From Clostridia bacterium (GTDB lineage: Bacteria > Bacillota > Clostridia > Oscillospirales > UBA644), in assembly GCA_017623595.1 (NCBI GenBank), contig JAGAOU010000103.1:1-51021 (forward strand): a DNA stretch of 51,021 bases, in the 5' to 3' direction. Numbering within the stretch: the first letter of the stretch is position 1; the number at the start of each line of letters is the position of its first letter. Position numbers and translations under genes: made by a program. Shown here piece by piece: positions 25,299 to 33,037 of this stretch. The notes below the pieces were generated by a model, which saw only the letters and a program-made list of their open reading frames with translations, was not told where the DNA came from and did no database searches.

Positions 25299-26561
25299 TT
25301 AGGCCTTTTTCTTCTTGGAGATAACAACTACGACAACAACGATCACAACAACCGCGGCAGCTGCAGCAGCGATGATGATCCACAGCATGGAGTTATCTTC
25401 AGCGGGAGCGTCAACCTTATTAGTGGTAGTGACAGGAGCCTGAGAAGAAGTGTCGGTGGTGGTATCGTTACCACCTTCAGAGGTGGTATCAGTGGTAGTA
25501 GTAGTGATGGTAGCGTCGGGATCCTTCTTAGTACGGAAGGAAACGGGTGCGCTGGGTTCAGACTCTTTGTCATTGTTGGTAACAGTAGTAACGGTTACTT
25601 CGTAAAGAGTCTTATGTTCAAGACCGGTGATGGTGTAGGTGGTTTCGGTAACCAGTTCGGTATTGACCTTTTCGCCGGCGATGTAGAGGTTATAACCCTT
25701 AGCATTCTTAGCGGCATCCCAGGTAACCTTACAACCTTCGATGGTAGCATCGGTGGTCAGAACGTTGACGGGGGGTTCACCGTTGGGGTTACCAACAGGA
25801 AGTGCGGAGCCGTCTGCCTTCTTGGCGGAGTGATAAGTAACAACGGGGAGATCTACAACAGTACAACCCTTGGCAGCGCGGGTAGTACCGGGCTTACAGG
25901 TAATGACAAAACGAACCTTGTCACCTGCGTTGACCTCGAAGGAAGAAAGAGAAGCAACCTTGGGATCAGACTTGGAAGCGGTGTCATAGTACATAACAGC
26001 ATCTTCTTCAGTTTCGGGCCAAACCTTCTTGTCGTTCAAATACAGATAAACAGAGTCACCGCCGTTTTCGCTGTCGGAAGTGTTACCGGAACCGTAGGGG
26101 AAGACGGAAGCTTCGAAGGAAATAACGCCGGTAGCGGGAGCGATGAAGGTCAGGGTAGAACCTGCACCGTTGCCGGGGTGCATTGCAGTACCATTGTTTC
26201 TGATGTTACAATAGGTAGCAGCCTGATCAATGAGGGAAGCGTCAACAGAGGCACTGTAGGAGTTGGTCCAAGAGCAGAGGCCAGCTCCGGTTTCAGCGGT
26301 GAAATAAGCGCCCATGGGATAGAACACGCCGGAAGCTACGTCGAGCCACTCGTGAGTCCAGTAAGTACCAAGGGTATATTCACCTTTGATAGCGCCGGTG
26401 TCATCGATTTCCTGAGTGCCAAAGTCAGCCTCAGCAGCTTCAACGTACTTGTAGGATTCTTCAACATACTCGAGTTCAGCAGCAGAAGAAGAAACTGCAA
26501 ATCCGGCAAAGCAAGAGACGACCATGGCAAGGGTCATGAGGATTACAAGAACTTTTTTCAT
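25299..26561 (-). CDS. Surface protein A: unknown beta-rich domain, FN3 domain, membrane anchor
   Basis: A 420-aa exported protein: signal peptide (1-28, SSSAA), an unassigned roughly 215-residue domain, one fibronectin-III-like domain (about 262-348, with TTYTITGLEHKTLYEVTV), a Thr-rich linker, a membrane helix (about 393-414) and a KKKK tail. It would face outward, tethered by its C-terminus; there is no LPxTG motif. The unknown domain has MGAYF, CNIRNNGTAMHPGNGAG, LYLNDKKVWPE and NAGDKVRFVITCKPGTT, shared with the two genes upstream. The style GGDSVYLYLNDKKVWPE...AGDKVRF resembles carbohydrate-binding beta sandwiches, by inference only. It has its own consensus promoter and strong RBS, and is probably highly expressed. 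Confidence 0.85.
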   Translation of the reverse strand: MKKVLVILMTLAMVVSCFAGFAVSSSAAELEYVEESYKYVEAAEADFGTQEIDDTGAIKGEYTLGTYWTHEWLDVASGVFYPMGAYFTAETGAGLCSWTNSYSASVDASLIDQAATYCNIRNNGTAMHPGNGAGSTLTFIAPATGVISFEASVFPYGSGNTSDSENGGDSVYLYLNDKKVWPETEEDAVMYYDTASKSDPKVASLSSFEVNAGDKVRFVITCKPGTTRAAKGCTVVDLPVVTYHSAKKADGSALPVGNPNGEPPVNVLTTDATIEGCKVTWDAAKNAKGYNLYIAGEKVNTELVTETTYTITGLEHKTLYEVTVTTVTNNDKESEPSAPVSFRTKKDPDATITTTTTDTTSEGGNDTTTDTSSQAPVTTTNKVDAPAEDNSMLWIIIAAAAAAVVVIVVVVVVISKKKKA

Positions 26562-26594
26562 GGGGAATTCTCCTTTTTAAAGTTTGTTGGTTAT

Positions 26595-26623
26595 ATTATA
26601 TACTATTTTTTTGATCTTGTCAA
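26595..26623 (-). promoter_or_regulatory. Strong sigma-A promoter of surface protein A
   Basis: On the minus strand a perfect -35 TTGACA (26618-26623), 17-bp spacer and perfect -10 TATAAT (26595-26600), 34 nt before the start codon, with AAAAAGGAGAA as ribosome binding site. The 205 nt upstream (26624-26828) are A/T-rich and hold only a weak terminator-like TTGGT/ACCAA hairpin with an internal T-run near 26765-26781, probably ending the B/C transcript. Confidence 0.93.
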
Positions 26624-26828
26624 GATAACCTTTTTTACAAATTTTCGTGAAAAAATCGAATTTTCCTTGATATTATCGCATTTTTTGGACATTTGGCATT
26701 TTTTTGTGTATATTAGACAAAAATTAGGCACCGATTTTATGCACCATGCACAAAACGTGACTTTTTGGTGAAAAAAACCAAGAGGCTTTCGAAAGTAAAA
26801 ATAAAATTATCTACATATTATATTTATC

Positions 26829-28259
26829 TTATCGCAACGTTCTCCTGCGGATCAGAAAAATACTGAGGAGCGGTACAAAAAGCAGAACAAAAACAATTAC
26901 ACTCAACAGGATAAACCCGTTACCCTCCTCCGCAGGAGTTACAACAGACAACCCATCCTCTTCGGTATTTGTGTCCGAGAGTGCAGAGGAAGTACGAAAC
27001 GTGATGCTTTTTCTCTCTGACACTTCCTTCCCCCATTGATCTACCGCTTGTACGGCAAGCACATATTCGGTATCCGGAGAAAGATCTCGTAGAATCATAC
27101 ACTCGTCACGGCAACTGTCTGTTCCGACCAAGTTCCCGTTCAGATAGCAAAGGTAGGCTTTACCGAAATCCGTAACGCGAATCGTTGCAGAAGATGACGT
27201 AAGGCGATCAACCATCACGGACGGGGAAGAAGGACCGTCGGGAGACGTATAGACCCTAAGGGTGTTCGACGATGCAAGAGGGCCCCATACATAAGCCTTC
27301 ACCACAGTTGCATGAATCATGTAATATTCATTCGGCGTCAATCCCGTCAAGGTATAGGTCGAATCGGAAATAGGCTCCGGCATCAGTAAATTGTTATCAA
27401 GATACAGACGATACCCCGTAAGATTGCTTCCGAGATCAACCGAAAGAGTAATTGAATCATAAGTCACAGTCGTTGCACTCAAAGTGCAGAAATCTTCCGG
27501 AGCATAAGCATCTGCGTTGGCTCCACGGTATGTAACAACGGGAAGACCAACCAGATCACATCCCTTCGATTTTCTCGTTGTTCCCGGTTTCGTTGTCAGC
27601 ACAAGTCGAATCCGATCTCCCGCATTCACCTCCACCGCACTCGTCTCAACAAGTACCGGCTCTGTTTTAGAAGCAGTATCGCTATAAAAACAACCATCTT
27701 CTTCCCTTTCGGGCCAAATTTTACGATCATTGAGATAAAGGGACACACAATTGCCCCCATCCTCCGACGCGGAAGGATTGTCTCCATAGGGCGCAATTGC
27801 TGCAGAAAAAGAGACAACTCCGCTTGCCGGCACCGTATAGGTAATTACCGGCCCGGCACCGTTACCGGGATGCATTCGTTTCCCATCGGAACCGATTGTG
27901 CAATAAGTCAAAGGTCCTTCCGTCCACGCCGACTCCGCAGATGCAGTATAAAACTCAGCCCAGCCGCCATGCACCCACCCTTCATCCGTGTGCGAGGTCG
28001 CAAAATAAGCGCCCATGGGATGAAAGGTTTTTGTTTCCGTATTGTAATATTCGTAAGCCCATCGACCGTCGCCGAGAAGCGCCGCACCACCGACAATCAC
28101 GCCATCCTTGTCAACCGAAACTTTTCCGAAGAAGCCCTCCGAGTAATCACCGTAGAGGTACTTCTCTTCCACGTATTCAGCATAAGCAAAAGAAACGCAG
28201 GATATACTCATCGTTAAAATCAGGAAAAAAGCTAAACCGACGGTCAAGAATCTTCTCAA
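26829..28259 (-). CDS. Surface protein B: unknown beta-rich domain, two FN3 domains, membrane anchor
   Basis: A 476-aa paralogue of surface protein A. Signal peptide (1-27, SFAYA), the shared unknown domain (about 28-245; MGAYFAT, GKRMHPGNGAG, LYLNDRKIWPE, NAGDRIRLVLTTKPGTT), two fibronectin-III-like domains (about 255-340 with STYTLTGLTPNEYYMIHATV, and about 345-425 with LRDLSPDTEYVLAVQAVD), a short acidic linker, a membrane helix (about 447-468) and an RRRTLR tail. The start is a TTG at 28259: AAAGGAGG lies 8 nt upstream, whereas the in-frame GTG at 28268 overlaps that site. It follows protein C by 41 nt and has no separate promoter that I can see, so the two are probably co-transcribed. 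Confidence 0.85.
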   Translation of the reverse strand: MRRFLTVGLAFFLILTMSISCVSFAYAEYVEEKYLYGDYSEGFFGKVSVDKDGVIVGGAALLGDGRWAYEYYNTETKTFHPMGAYFATSHTDEGWVHGGWAEFYTASAESAWTEGPLTYCTIGSDGKRMHPGNGAGPVITYTVPASGVVSFSAAIAPYGDNPSASEDGGNCVSLYLNDRKIWPEREEDGCFYSDTASKTEPVLVETSAVEVNAGDRIRLVLTTKPGTTRKSKGCDLVGLPVVTYRGANADAYAPEDFCTLSATTVTYDSITLSVDLGSNLTGYRLYLDNNLLMPEPISDSTYTLTGLTPNEYYMIHATVVKAYVWGPLASSNTLRVYTSPDGPSSPSVMVDRLTSSSATIRVTDFGKAYLCYLNGNLVGTDSCRDECMILRDLSPDTEYVLAVQAVDQWGKEVSERKSITFRTSSALSDTNTEEDGLSVVTPAEEGNGFILLSVIVFVLLFVPLLSIFLIRRRTLR

Positions 28260-28300
28260 CTGAAACACCTCCTTTCAACAGAAAAACGATCGTAAAGCAA

Positions 28301-29587
28301 CTATAAATTCCAATATTTTTTCTTTAACAACAAGAGAATCGCGCTCAAAACCACAACCCCTCCAACACATCCGATTACCGCAAAAATCCGTAAATCCGAA
28401 GGTTCTTCGTTCTTCATATCAGGATCATCAGTGATGGGCTCAGACGACACAGATGGAGAACCATCTGAATCCGTGATAGTTTCAGAGAGGTCGGGGTCCG
28501 AGTTGTTTTCGGGAGGGTCGGAATTCGGCGCTTCAATGATAACGGGAGGCGGAAGCACACAAATTTGACCGACAACACGAAAAGCAATGTCCTCATGCCG
28601 ATAGGACTGTCCCGACTCCCCTACGGTCTCCACACCAAGATACTGCACATTTCTTTGATCAACGATTGTAATGTCGAACTGCTTGTCTGTGATCAACTCT
28701 CGGTTTATCTTTTCTCCGTTTAGATAAACGTTCATCCCATAGATTTCGGGATTCTTTTCTATCTTGAGCTGATCGTATTTTACCATATAAGAAAAAGCGG
28801 AAGACTGATAGTAGCCTATGGGCAACAGGGGATCCTGCCCTTCAAAGCTTTCGTAAATCACTTTCGGAGGATCTTTCGCAAAAGAGACTGTGGACGGATT
28901 TACAACGGTTCCCGACTTCGGTTCCAGAACAAGACGGAGACGATCTCCGACCGACACGTTAATCCCGTCCAAAGAAACAGGTTTCGGATTGGTATCGGGA
29001 TTGACATCAGCATAGAGGTATCCATCTTTATCCTGTTCGGGCCAAATTTTGGTTTCGTTCAAAAAGAGGGAACACAAAACGCCGCCGTCTAGTTCCGTTG
29101 AAAGACGTTGTCCGAAGATAGAAACCGCCGTATTGAACGATACAACGCCACTCTTAGGCACAATAAAGGACACGGATACCCCCGCACCGCTTCCGAAGGT
29201 TATATACTGCCCCGAATTTCGAATTCCGCAGAAAGTCAAAGGGCCTTTTTTCCATGCAGACTCGACGGTTGGCACATAAATTTCGGTTCTGCCTCCAAGC
29301 AGCCACCCTTCGTCGTAATGAGATGTTGCAAAATATCCGGTCATTGGGTGAAAGGTCCTTGCGTTCAGATCAAGATACTCAAAAGCCCAAAGATCATCAA
29401 AAACTGCTTCTCCTGCGAGGATGTTCCCGTCTTCGTCGCATTCATGATTTCCATACAAAACAGCAACAGATTCCAAATACGAATACTCAATTTGGATAGG
29501 CTCGGAGGCTTCCGAAGTTGCGACTAAAGGAATACAAAAAGACAGAAACACCGTAAGAACCAAGACAAAAGACAGGATTTTTCTCAT
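28301..29587 (-). CDS. Surface protein C: unknown beta-rich domain, degenerate FN3-like module, membrane anchor
   Basis: A 428-aa, more divergent paralogue. Signal peptide (about 1-24), the shared unknown domain (about 28-240; MTGYFATSHYDEGW, SGAGVSVSFIVPKSGVVSF, LFLNETKIWPEQ, VSVGDRLRLVLEPKSGT), one FN3-like module (about 250-335, MNVYLNGEKINRELITD), an acidic Pro/Ser/Asp linker and a C-terminal helix (about 402-422) with KKKYW. The conserved MHPGNGAG of A and B is YITFGSGAG here. The ATG at 29587 has AAAGGAGATG; the longer upstream frame crosses the nahK terminator. It is first of the B/C unit. I do not see a convincing -10/-35 pair between the terminator (29639-29667) and the start. Confidence 0.82.
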   Translation of the reverse strand: MRKILSFVLVLTVFLSFCIPLVATSEASEPIQIEYSYLESVAVLYGNHECDEDGNILAGEAVFDDLWAFEYLDLNARTFHPMTGYFATSHYDEGWLLGGRTEIYVPTVESAWKKGPLTFCGIRNSGQYITFGSGAGVSVSFIVPKSGVVSFNTAVSIFGQRLSTELDGGVLCSLFLNETKIWPEQDKDGYLYADVNPDTNPKPVSLDGINVSVGDRLRLVLEPKSGTVVNPSTVSFAKDPPKVIYESFEGQDPLLPIGYYQSSAFSYMVKYDQLKIEKNPEIYGMNVYLNGEKINRELITDKQFDITIVDQRNVQYLGVETVGESGQSYRHEDIAFRVVGQICVLPPPVIIEAPNSDPPENNSDPDLSETITDSDGSPSVSSEPITDDPDMKNEEPSDLRIFAVIGCVGGVVVLSAILLLLKKKYWNL

Positions 29588-29638
29588 TATAATAACATCT
29601 CCTTTCGTGCAAAAACTTGAAATTTGCGGGATAATGGC

Positions 29639-29667
29639 AAAATGAGAGATGGAGTGCCCATCTCTCA
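29639..29667 (-). terminator. Rho-independent terminator after nahK
   Basis: A perfect 10-bp stem TGAGAGATGG/CCATCTCTCA (29643-29652 with 29658-29667), 5-nt loop, followed on the minus strand by TTTTG. Confidence 0.9.
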
Positions 29668-29694
29668 AACGCTTATGTTCAATTGTGGGCGATT

Positions 29695-30783
29695 TCAGTT
29701 TGCATATTTGCGAACGATTGCCTGCATTTCATCGAAGCATGCTTCCATGTCCGCAACGAGCTTCATCTGTGTACGAGCCCGAACCAAATTGTGATCGTCA
29801 TATTCGGTGTGGAAATACTTATCACCGTCCAAATAATCCAAGAGGAAACGGCAACCGCATTCCAAGGTCATAATAATGCAACCCCAAACCATGCTGTCCA
29901 CCTCTGCCTCGGTGAAAAATCCGTCAGCGCCGCCGATAAAGCCCTTGGCAAAGGCCTCAAACTTATCTTTGCAGAAATAAACCTTGCTCAAATCCTTTTC
30001 ATCTTCAGCGGCAGAGTTTGCACAGAAGCGGATGGCATCGCCGAAGTCATAGGCGGCAAGACCGGGCATGATCGTATCCAAGTCGATTACGCAGAGAGGC
30101 TTTTTGGTGGCGGTATCAATCAGGATATTGTTGAATTTCGTATCATTGTGCGTAACACGAAGGGGCAGAATCCCCTGTTCAATCTGATCCACAAGACGGG
30201 TTGCTGTGGCAGTGCGGGCACGATAGAACGCAACCTCGGGAAGGGCGTTCTGCAAACGTCCGGAGGCGTTGCGCTCAATGCCGGCCTCCATGTTCACATA
30301 ACGCTGACGCGTATTATGGAAGTTAACAATGGTTTCATTGAGGGTGGATCCGTCGTAATCGGCCAAAAGCTTCTGGAAATTCCCGAAAGCCTGCCCTGCG
30401 TCGGTCAAAATCTGAAGATCGTCGGCGATGTCATAGGTAATACAATCATCGATATAATCATACACTCGCCATTGTCTACCCTCATCATCCTTCCAATTTC
30501 CCTTACCTTCTGCAGTAGAATAGAAATGAAGCACCTCACGGGCAGGATCCCCGCCTGCAGCGACAACCTTTTTGCGGATGTGATCGGTGACGGAAAGAAT
30601 ATTTTCCATAACACCGTCCGCATCGGGGAACACATAAGTATTGATGGTCTGGACGGTATAAAGATGCCCTTTCACAGAAACAACGTTGGTCTGATTGATG
30701 TGTCCCGTCTTAATGGGCCGAATGGATTCAATGTCCCCCTCAATGCCGAATTGAGAAAGAACCTTCTTCATAAACTGTTCCAT
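29695..30783 (-). CDS. nahK: N-acetylhexosamine 1-kinase (phosphotransferase family)
   Basis: A 362-aa kinase with the length and motifs of bifidobacterial NahK, which phosphorylates N-acetylgalactosamine and N-acetylglucosamine at O1 with ATP. The signs are GHINQTNVVSV, RVTHNDTKFNNILID (catalytic loop with the HND aspartate), VIDLDTIMPGLAAYDFGD (metal-binding Asp), AAEDEKDLSKV and HNLVRARTQMKLV. NahK feeds the lacto-N-biose/galacto-N-biose pathway for mucin and milk glycans. The usual partner phosphorylase and uridylyltransferase are not in this window. It follows dinB by 20 nt and is the last gene of that unit. Ribosome binding site GAGG, somewhat distant. Confidence 0.88.
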   Translation of the reverse strand: MEQFMKKVLSQFGIEGDIESIRPIKTGHINQTNVVSVKGHLYTVQTINTYVFPDADGVMENILSVTDHIRKKVVAAGGDPAREVLHFYSTAEGKGNWKDDEGRQWRVYDYIDDCITYDIADDLQILTDAGQAFGNFQKLLADYDGSTLNETIVNFHNTRQRYVNMEAGIERNASGRLQNALPEVAFYRARTATATRLVDQIEQGILPLRVTHNDTKFNNILIDTATKKPLCVIDLDTIMPGLAAYDFGDAIRFCANSAAEDEKDLSKVYFCKDKFEAFAKGFIGGADGFFTEAEVDSMVWGCIIMTLECGCRFLLDYLDGDKYFHTEYDDHNLVRARTQMKLVADMEACFDEMQAIVRKYAN

Positions 30784-30803
30784 TGATATCTACCTCGCTC
30801 AAA

Positions 30804-32027
30804 TTAATCTTTATTATGATCCTCTCCCCTATCATCAGAACGGGAAGAAGCGCCAAACGTAATAATACTTTTTCCGTATCGCCCGCGCAAACGATCCATC
30901 ACCAATTCAACCTTTTCCTGCTTCTCGGAATCAACCTCTTCCTCGGAGGGAAGCAAGGAATATTGCAACGGAAAATCATTCTCATCGGAAAGGTCGCTAA
31001 CCGTCACGGTCAAGGCTCGGATGGGGGCAGAGGACACATTCCAGTTTGCCTCAACAAGAGACATGGCCGCGGTGGCAATCTCCTTGGCCAAATAGGTGGG
31101 ACGATCCAGCTTCTTTTGCCGCTGAACAACTGTCAGCATGGGATCCTTTACAGAAACCTGCACCGTCCGTCCTTTTTTTCCTTCCTTGCGCAAACGTCCC
31201 GCCACCGTATCGGAAAGGGACAGAAGATGCGAATAAATCTCAGACTTACCAACAAGATCCTTTGCGTAGGTTAAACCATTGCCCACCGACTTGACGGGTT
31301 CACGTTGCGCACGAACGGGAGAATCGTCCAAGCCTCGCGCATAAAGAGACAAGGTCTCCCCCGCTTTTCCGAACCGATTACGAAGAAATTCGGGATCGGC
31401 GGCCGCCAGCCTTCCGATGGTGCGAATGCCCAACCGCTCCAATTCTGCCTGCATCCGACGCCCAACATCGAACATGTCGCCCACGGGCAAAGGATATACG
31501 ATCCGCTCCACATCCTCCGGAAAGATGACGGTTGTGGCATCAGGTTTTTTATAATCACTGCCAAGCTTCGCAAAAATTTTATTATACGAAACGCCTACAG
31601 AAACAGTAACCCCGATCTTGTCGCGAATTTCATTGCGCAGAAGGTCCGCCACGGTTTTTCCGTCTCCGAACAATCGTAAGGAACCGGTAATATCCAGCCA
31701 GGATTCGTCTACGCTGAAGGGTTCTACAAGATCCGTATATTTGCGGTAAATCGCATTGATGCGGCGACTAACCTCTTCGTACTTCTCATGGTGAGGAGGA
31801 AGAAGCAACAGATTCGGACATTTTTGTTGCGCCTGCCAAACAGTCTCTGCAGTTTTAATCCCCAGAGCCTTTGCTTTCTCATTTTTTGCCAGAATAATTC
31901 CGTGCCGCAATTGGGGATCACCCGCAACCGCCATGGGAACGGCTCGGTATTCGGGATGATCGATAGACTCCACGGAAGCAAAGAAATTATTGCAGTCGCA
32001 ATGTAGAATTACCCGATGATCGCTCAC
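30804..32027 (-). CDS. dinB: DNA polymerase IV (Y family)
   Basis: A 407-aa translesion polymerase. HCDCNNFFASVE carries the first metal-binding Asp and the steric-gate Phe, FSVDESWLD gives the catalytic Asp-Glu pair, VGVSYNKIFAKLGSD is the finger/palm motif, and a little-finger domain follows from about residue 235. The C-terminus beyond residue 385 is polar and I see no clear beta-clamp motif there. It overlaps the upstream gene by 4 nt. No LexA-box pair is visible, so SOS control is not evident from the sequence. It bypasses damaged bases at low fidelity. Confidence 0.95.
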   Translation of the reverse strand: MSDHRVILHCDCNNFFASVESIDHPEYRAVPMAVAGDPQLRHGIILAKNEKAKALGIKTAETVWQAQQKCPNLLLLPPHHEKYEEVSRRINAIYRKYTDLVEPFSVDESWLDITGSLRLFGDGKTVADLLRNEIRDKIGVTVSVGVSYNKIFAKLGSDYKKPDATTVIFPEDVERIVYPLPVGDMFDVGRRMQAELERLGIRTIGRLAAADPEFLRNRFGKAGETLSLYARGLDDSPVRAQREPVKSVGNGLTYAKDLVGKSEIYSHLLSLSDTVAGRLRKEGKKGRTVQVSVKDPMLTVVQRQKKLDRPTYLAKEIATAAMSLVEANWNVSSAPIRALTVTVSDLSDENDFPLQYSLLPSEEEVDSEKQEKVELVMDRLRGRYGKSIITFGASSRSDDRGEDHNKD

Positions 32028-32629
32028 AGATCACCACGCTCCAGCTCCGCCGCGGAAATAACACCGGAAATAGCCTTCTCAAAATCGGTCTGAATCGCTT
32101 CTTCGGAAATCGAAGCAATTTTCCATTCCCCGTCAACCTCTACAACGGTCAGAACGTGAGGATCGTCGTAGAAGGTGTCGGGTTGCCCCTGATACTGAAC
32201 CGTCAGAAGAACCGTAACAACAAAGACGCCGTTCTCCTTTCGGACAGAAAGCTCGTTGTAATCTTCCAAATAATTGTTCCGAACGCCCTTTCGCAGAGCT
32301 TCCATGCGGCGACACCAGATACCGCGATGAATGTCATTGGACTTCAGCTCGCGCCCATCCTCAGCGGACACAAAACAGACTGACTGAGCCGCGGAATTGT
32401 AATTCTCGTCGATAATGTCATCCAAAAAGTCGGAAACAGCAAAGCGAAGTTGCCAACATTCGTAAGAGAAAGAAGTGTTGTCTCTGGGAATAAAGAAAAT
32501 TACAGCCGTAACCACAAGAGCAAGACAAAGCATCATACAGGGAATGAGAATGATCCACTTATTGATCACGTGCTTTTTTGCAGTCGCTCCTGTTTTACGG
32601 GATGTTGATTTTTTTGCGGATTTGTTCAT
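32024..32629 (-). CDS. Single-pass membrane protein with NTF2-like extracytoplasmic domain (unknown)
   Basis: A 201-aa protein with a Lys/Ser/Thr-rich cytoplasmic N-terminus (1-24), one membrane helix (about 26-47) and an outside domain of about 150 residues. The domain ends in VLTVVEVDGEWKIASISEE, the style of NTF2/SnoaL-like or Tim44-like cone folds where a helix pair precedes a curved sheet. I do not recognise a named family. It heads the unit with dinB and nahK, overlapping dinB by 4 nt (ATGA), and has its own strong promoter. The ribosome binding site AAAGGAGCC is good. Function unknown. Confidence 0.7.
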   Translation of the reverse strand: MNKSAKKSTSRKTGATAKKHVINKWIILIPCMMLCLALVVTAVIFFIPRDNTSFSYECWQLRFAVSDFLDDIIDENYNSAAQSVCFVSAEDGRELKSNDIHRGIWCRRMEALRKGVRNNYLEDYNELSVRKENGVFVVTVLLTVQYQGQPDTFYDDPHVLTVVEVDGEWKIASISEEAIQTDFEKAISGVISAAELERGDL

Positions 32630-32735
32630 AGCGGCTCCTTTGATTTATGTCCATTATAACGCTGAAACTCGATCAAAGCAAGGGAAAAAGAAACAGTTTT
32701 ATGGAAAATGCGCTTACATTCCCTTACTTGTCTTT

Positions 32736-32764
32736 ATTATAGCATGAAAATGAGAAGAATGCAA
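32736..32764 (-). promoter_or_regulatory. Sigma-A promoter of the dinB-nahK unit
   Basis: On the minus strand -35 TTGCAT (32759-32764), 17-bp spacer, -10 TATAAT (32736-32741). The leader to the start codon at 32629 is about 100 nt long; I see no obvious hairpin in it. Confidence 0.88.
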
Positions 32765-32830
32765 GTACAACACATCAATTTTTAGAAAAAAGACAGATTC
32801 GGGAGAATTATGAATTTTCTGCAAAAAACA

Positions 32831-32859
32831 TTGACAACAGAAACAATTTGTGATATAAT
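32831..32859 (+). promoter_or_regulatory. Sigma-A promoter of the CNNM leader and operon
   Basis: Perfect -35 TTGACA (32831-32836), 17-bp spacer, perfect -10 TATAAT (32854-32859) preceded by the TRTGN element TGTGA. Transcription should start at about 32866. Confidence 0.95.
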
Positions 32860-32865
32860 TGCCTC

Positions 32866-32992
32866 ATTACAATATAAAGTGATGTGAATCTGCCCGTGGG
32901 CGACCACCCTCGAAGTAGTCAGGACGACTGTATAATCAAACATGATACATACCACATAGGACGGTTTTAATACCCGTCTTATGTGTTTTTTT
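32866..32992 (+). ncRNA. Structured 5' leader with terminator: candidate riboswitch or small RNA
   Basis: About 125 nt of RNA between a consensus promoter and a strong terminator, placed just 5' of a CNNM/CorC-type transporter gene. It contains GC-rich elements in an otherwise A/T-rich gap: GCCC/GGGC (32892-32901), AGTC/GACT around AGGAC (32917-32929, extendable by wobble pairs) and TGTAT/ATACA (32929-32949), the last two being mutually exclusive at their border. The arrangement promoter, folded region, terminator, ribosome binding site, ion-transport gene is that of a transcriptional riboswitch or attenuator. It does not match the M-box, NiCo, yybP-ykoY, fluoride, ZTP, guanidine, glycine, TPP or T-box patterns that I know. 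Confidence 0.6.
32953..32992 (+). terminator. Terminator between the leader and the first CNNM gene
   Basis: A 12-bp stem (one G-T pair) CACATAGGACGG/CCGTCTTATGTG (32953-32964 with 32974-32985), 9-nt loop, followed by seven T and another T-run. It lies 46 nt before the start codon of the downstream gene, so the gene is expressed only by read-through, unless a promoter was missed. Confidence 0.93.
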
Positions 32993-33037
32993 GCTTTTTT
33001 AAAAAAAACATTAGAAAGATAGGAGTTATTTTTCACT

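Noticed and set aside
25440..25520. Short tandem repeats (GGTGGTATC-like) considered as CRISPR or VNTR
   Set aside because: They code for the Thr/Ser-rich linker of surface protein A and are irregular, without spacers.
25614..26771. Plus-strand open frame of 385 codons opposite surface protein A
   Set aside because: Antisense shadow caused by the strong codon bias of the surface gene. It runs through that gene's promoter and has no ribosome binding site or recognisable domain.
29683..30786. Plus-strand open frame of 367 codons opposite nahK
   Set aside because: Shadow of nahK, which has full kinase motifs; the reverse frame starts inside the terminator region.
32880..32950. Known riboswitch classes for the CNNM leader (M-box, NiCo, yybP-ykoY, fluoride, ZTP, guanidine, T-box)
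   Set aside because: None of their conserved cores is present by eye, for example no T-box AGGGTGGNACCGCG and no M-box GTTAGGTGAGGCTCC. An Infernal search is needed to be sure.
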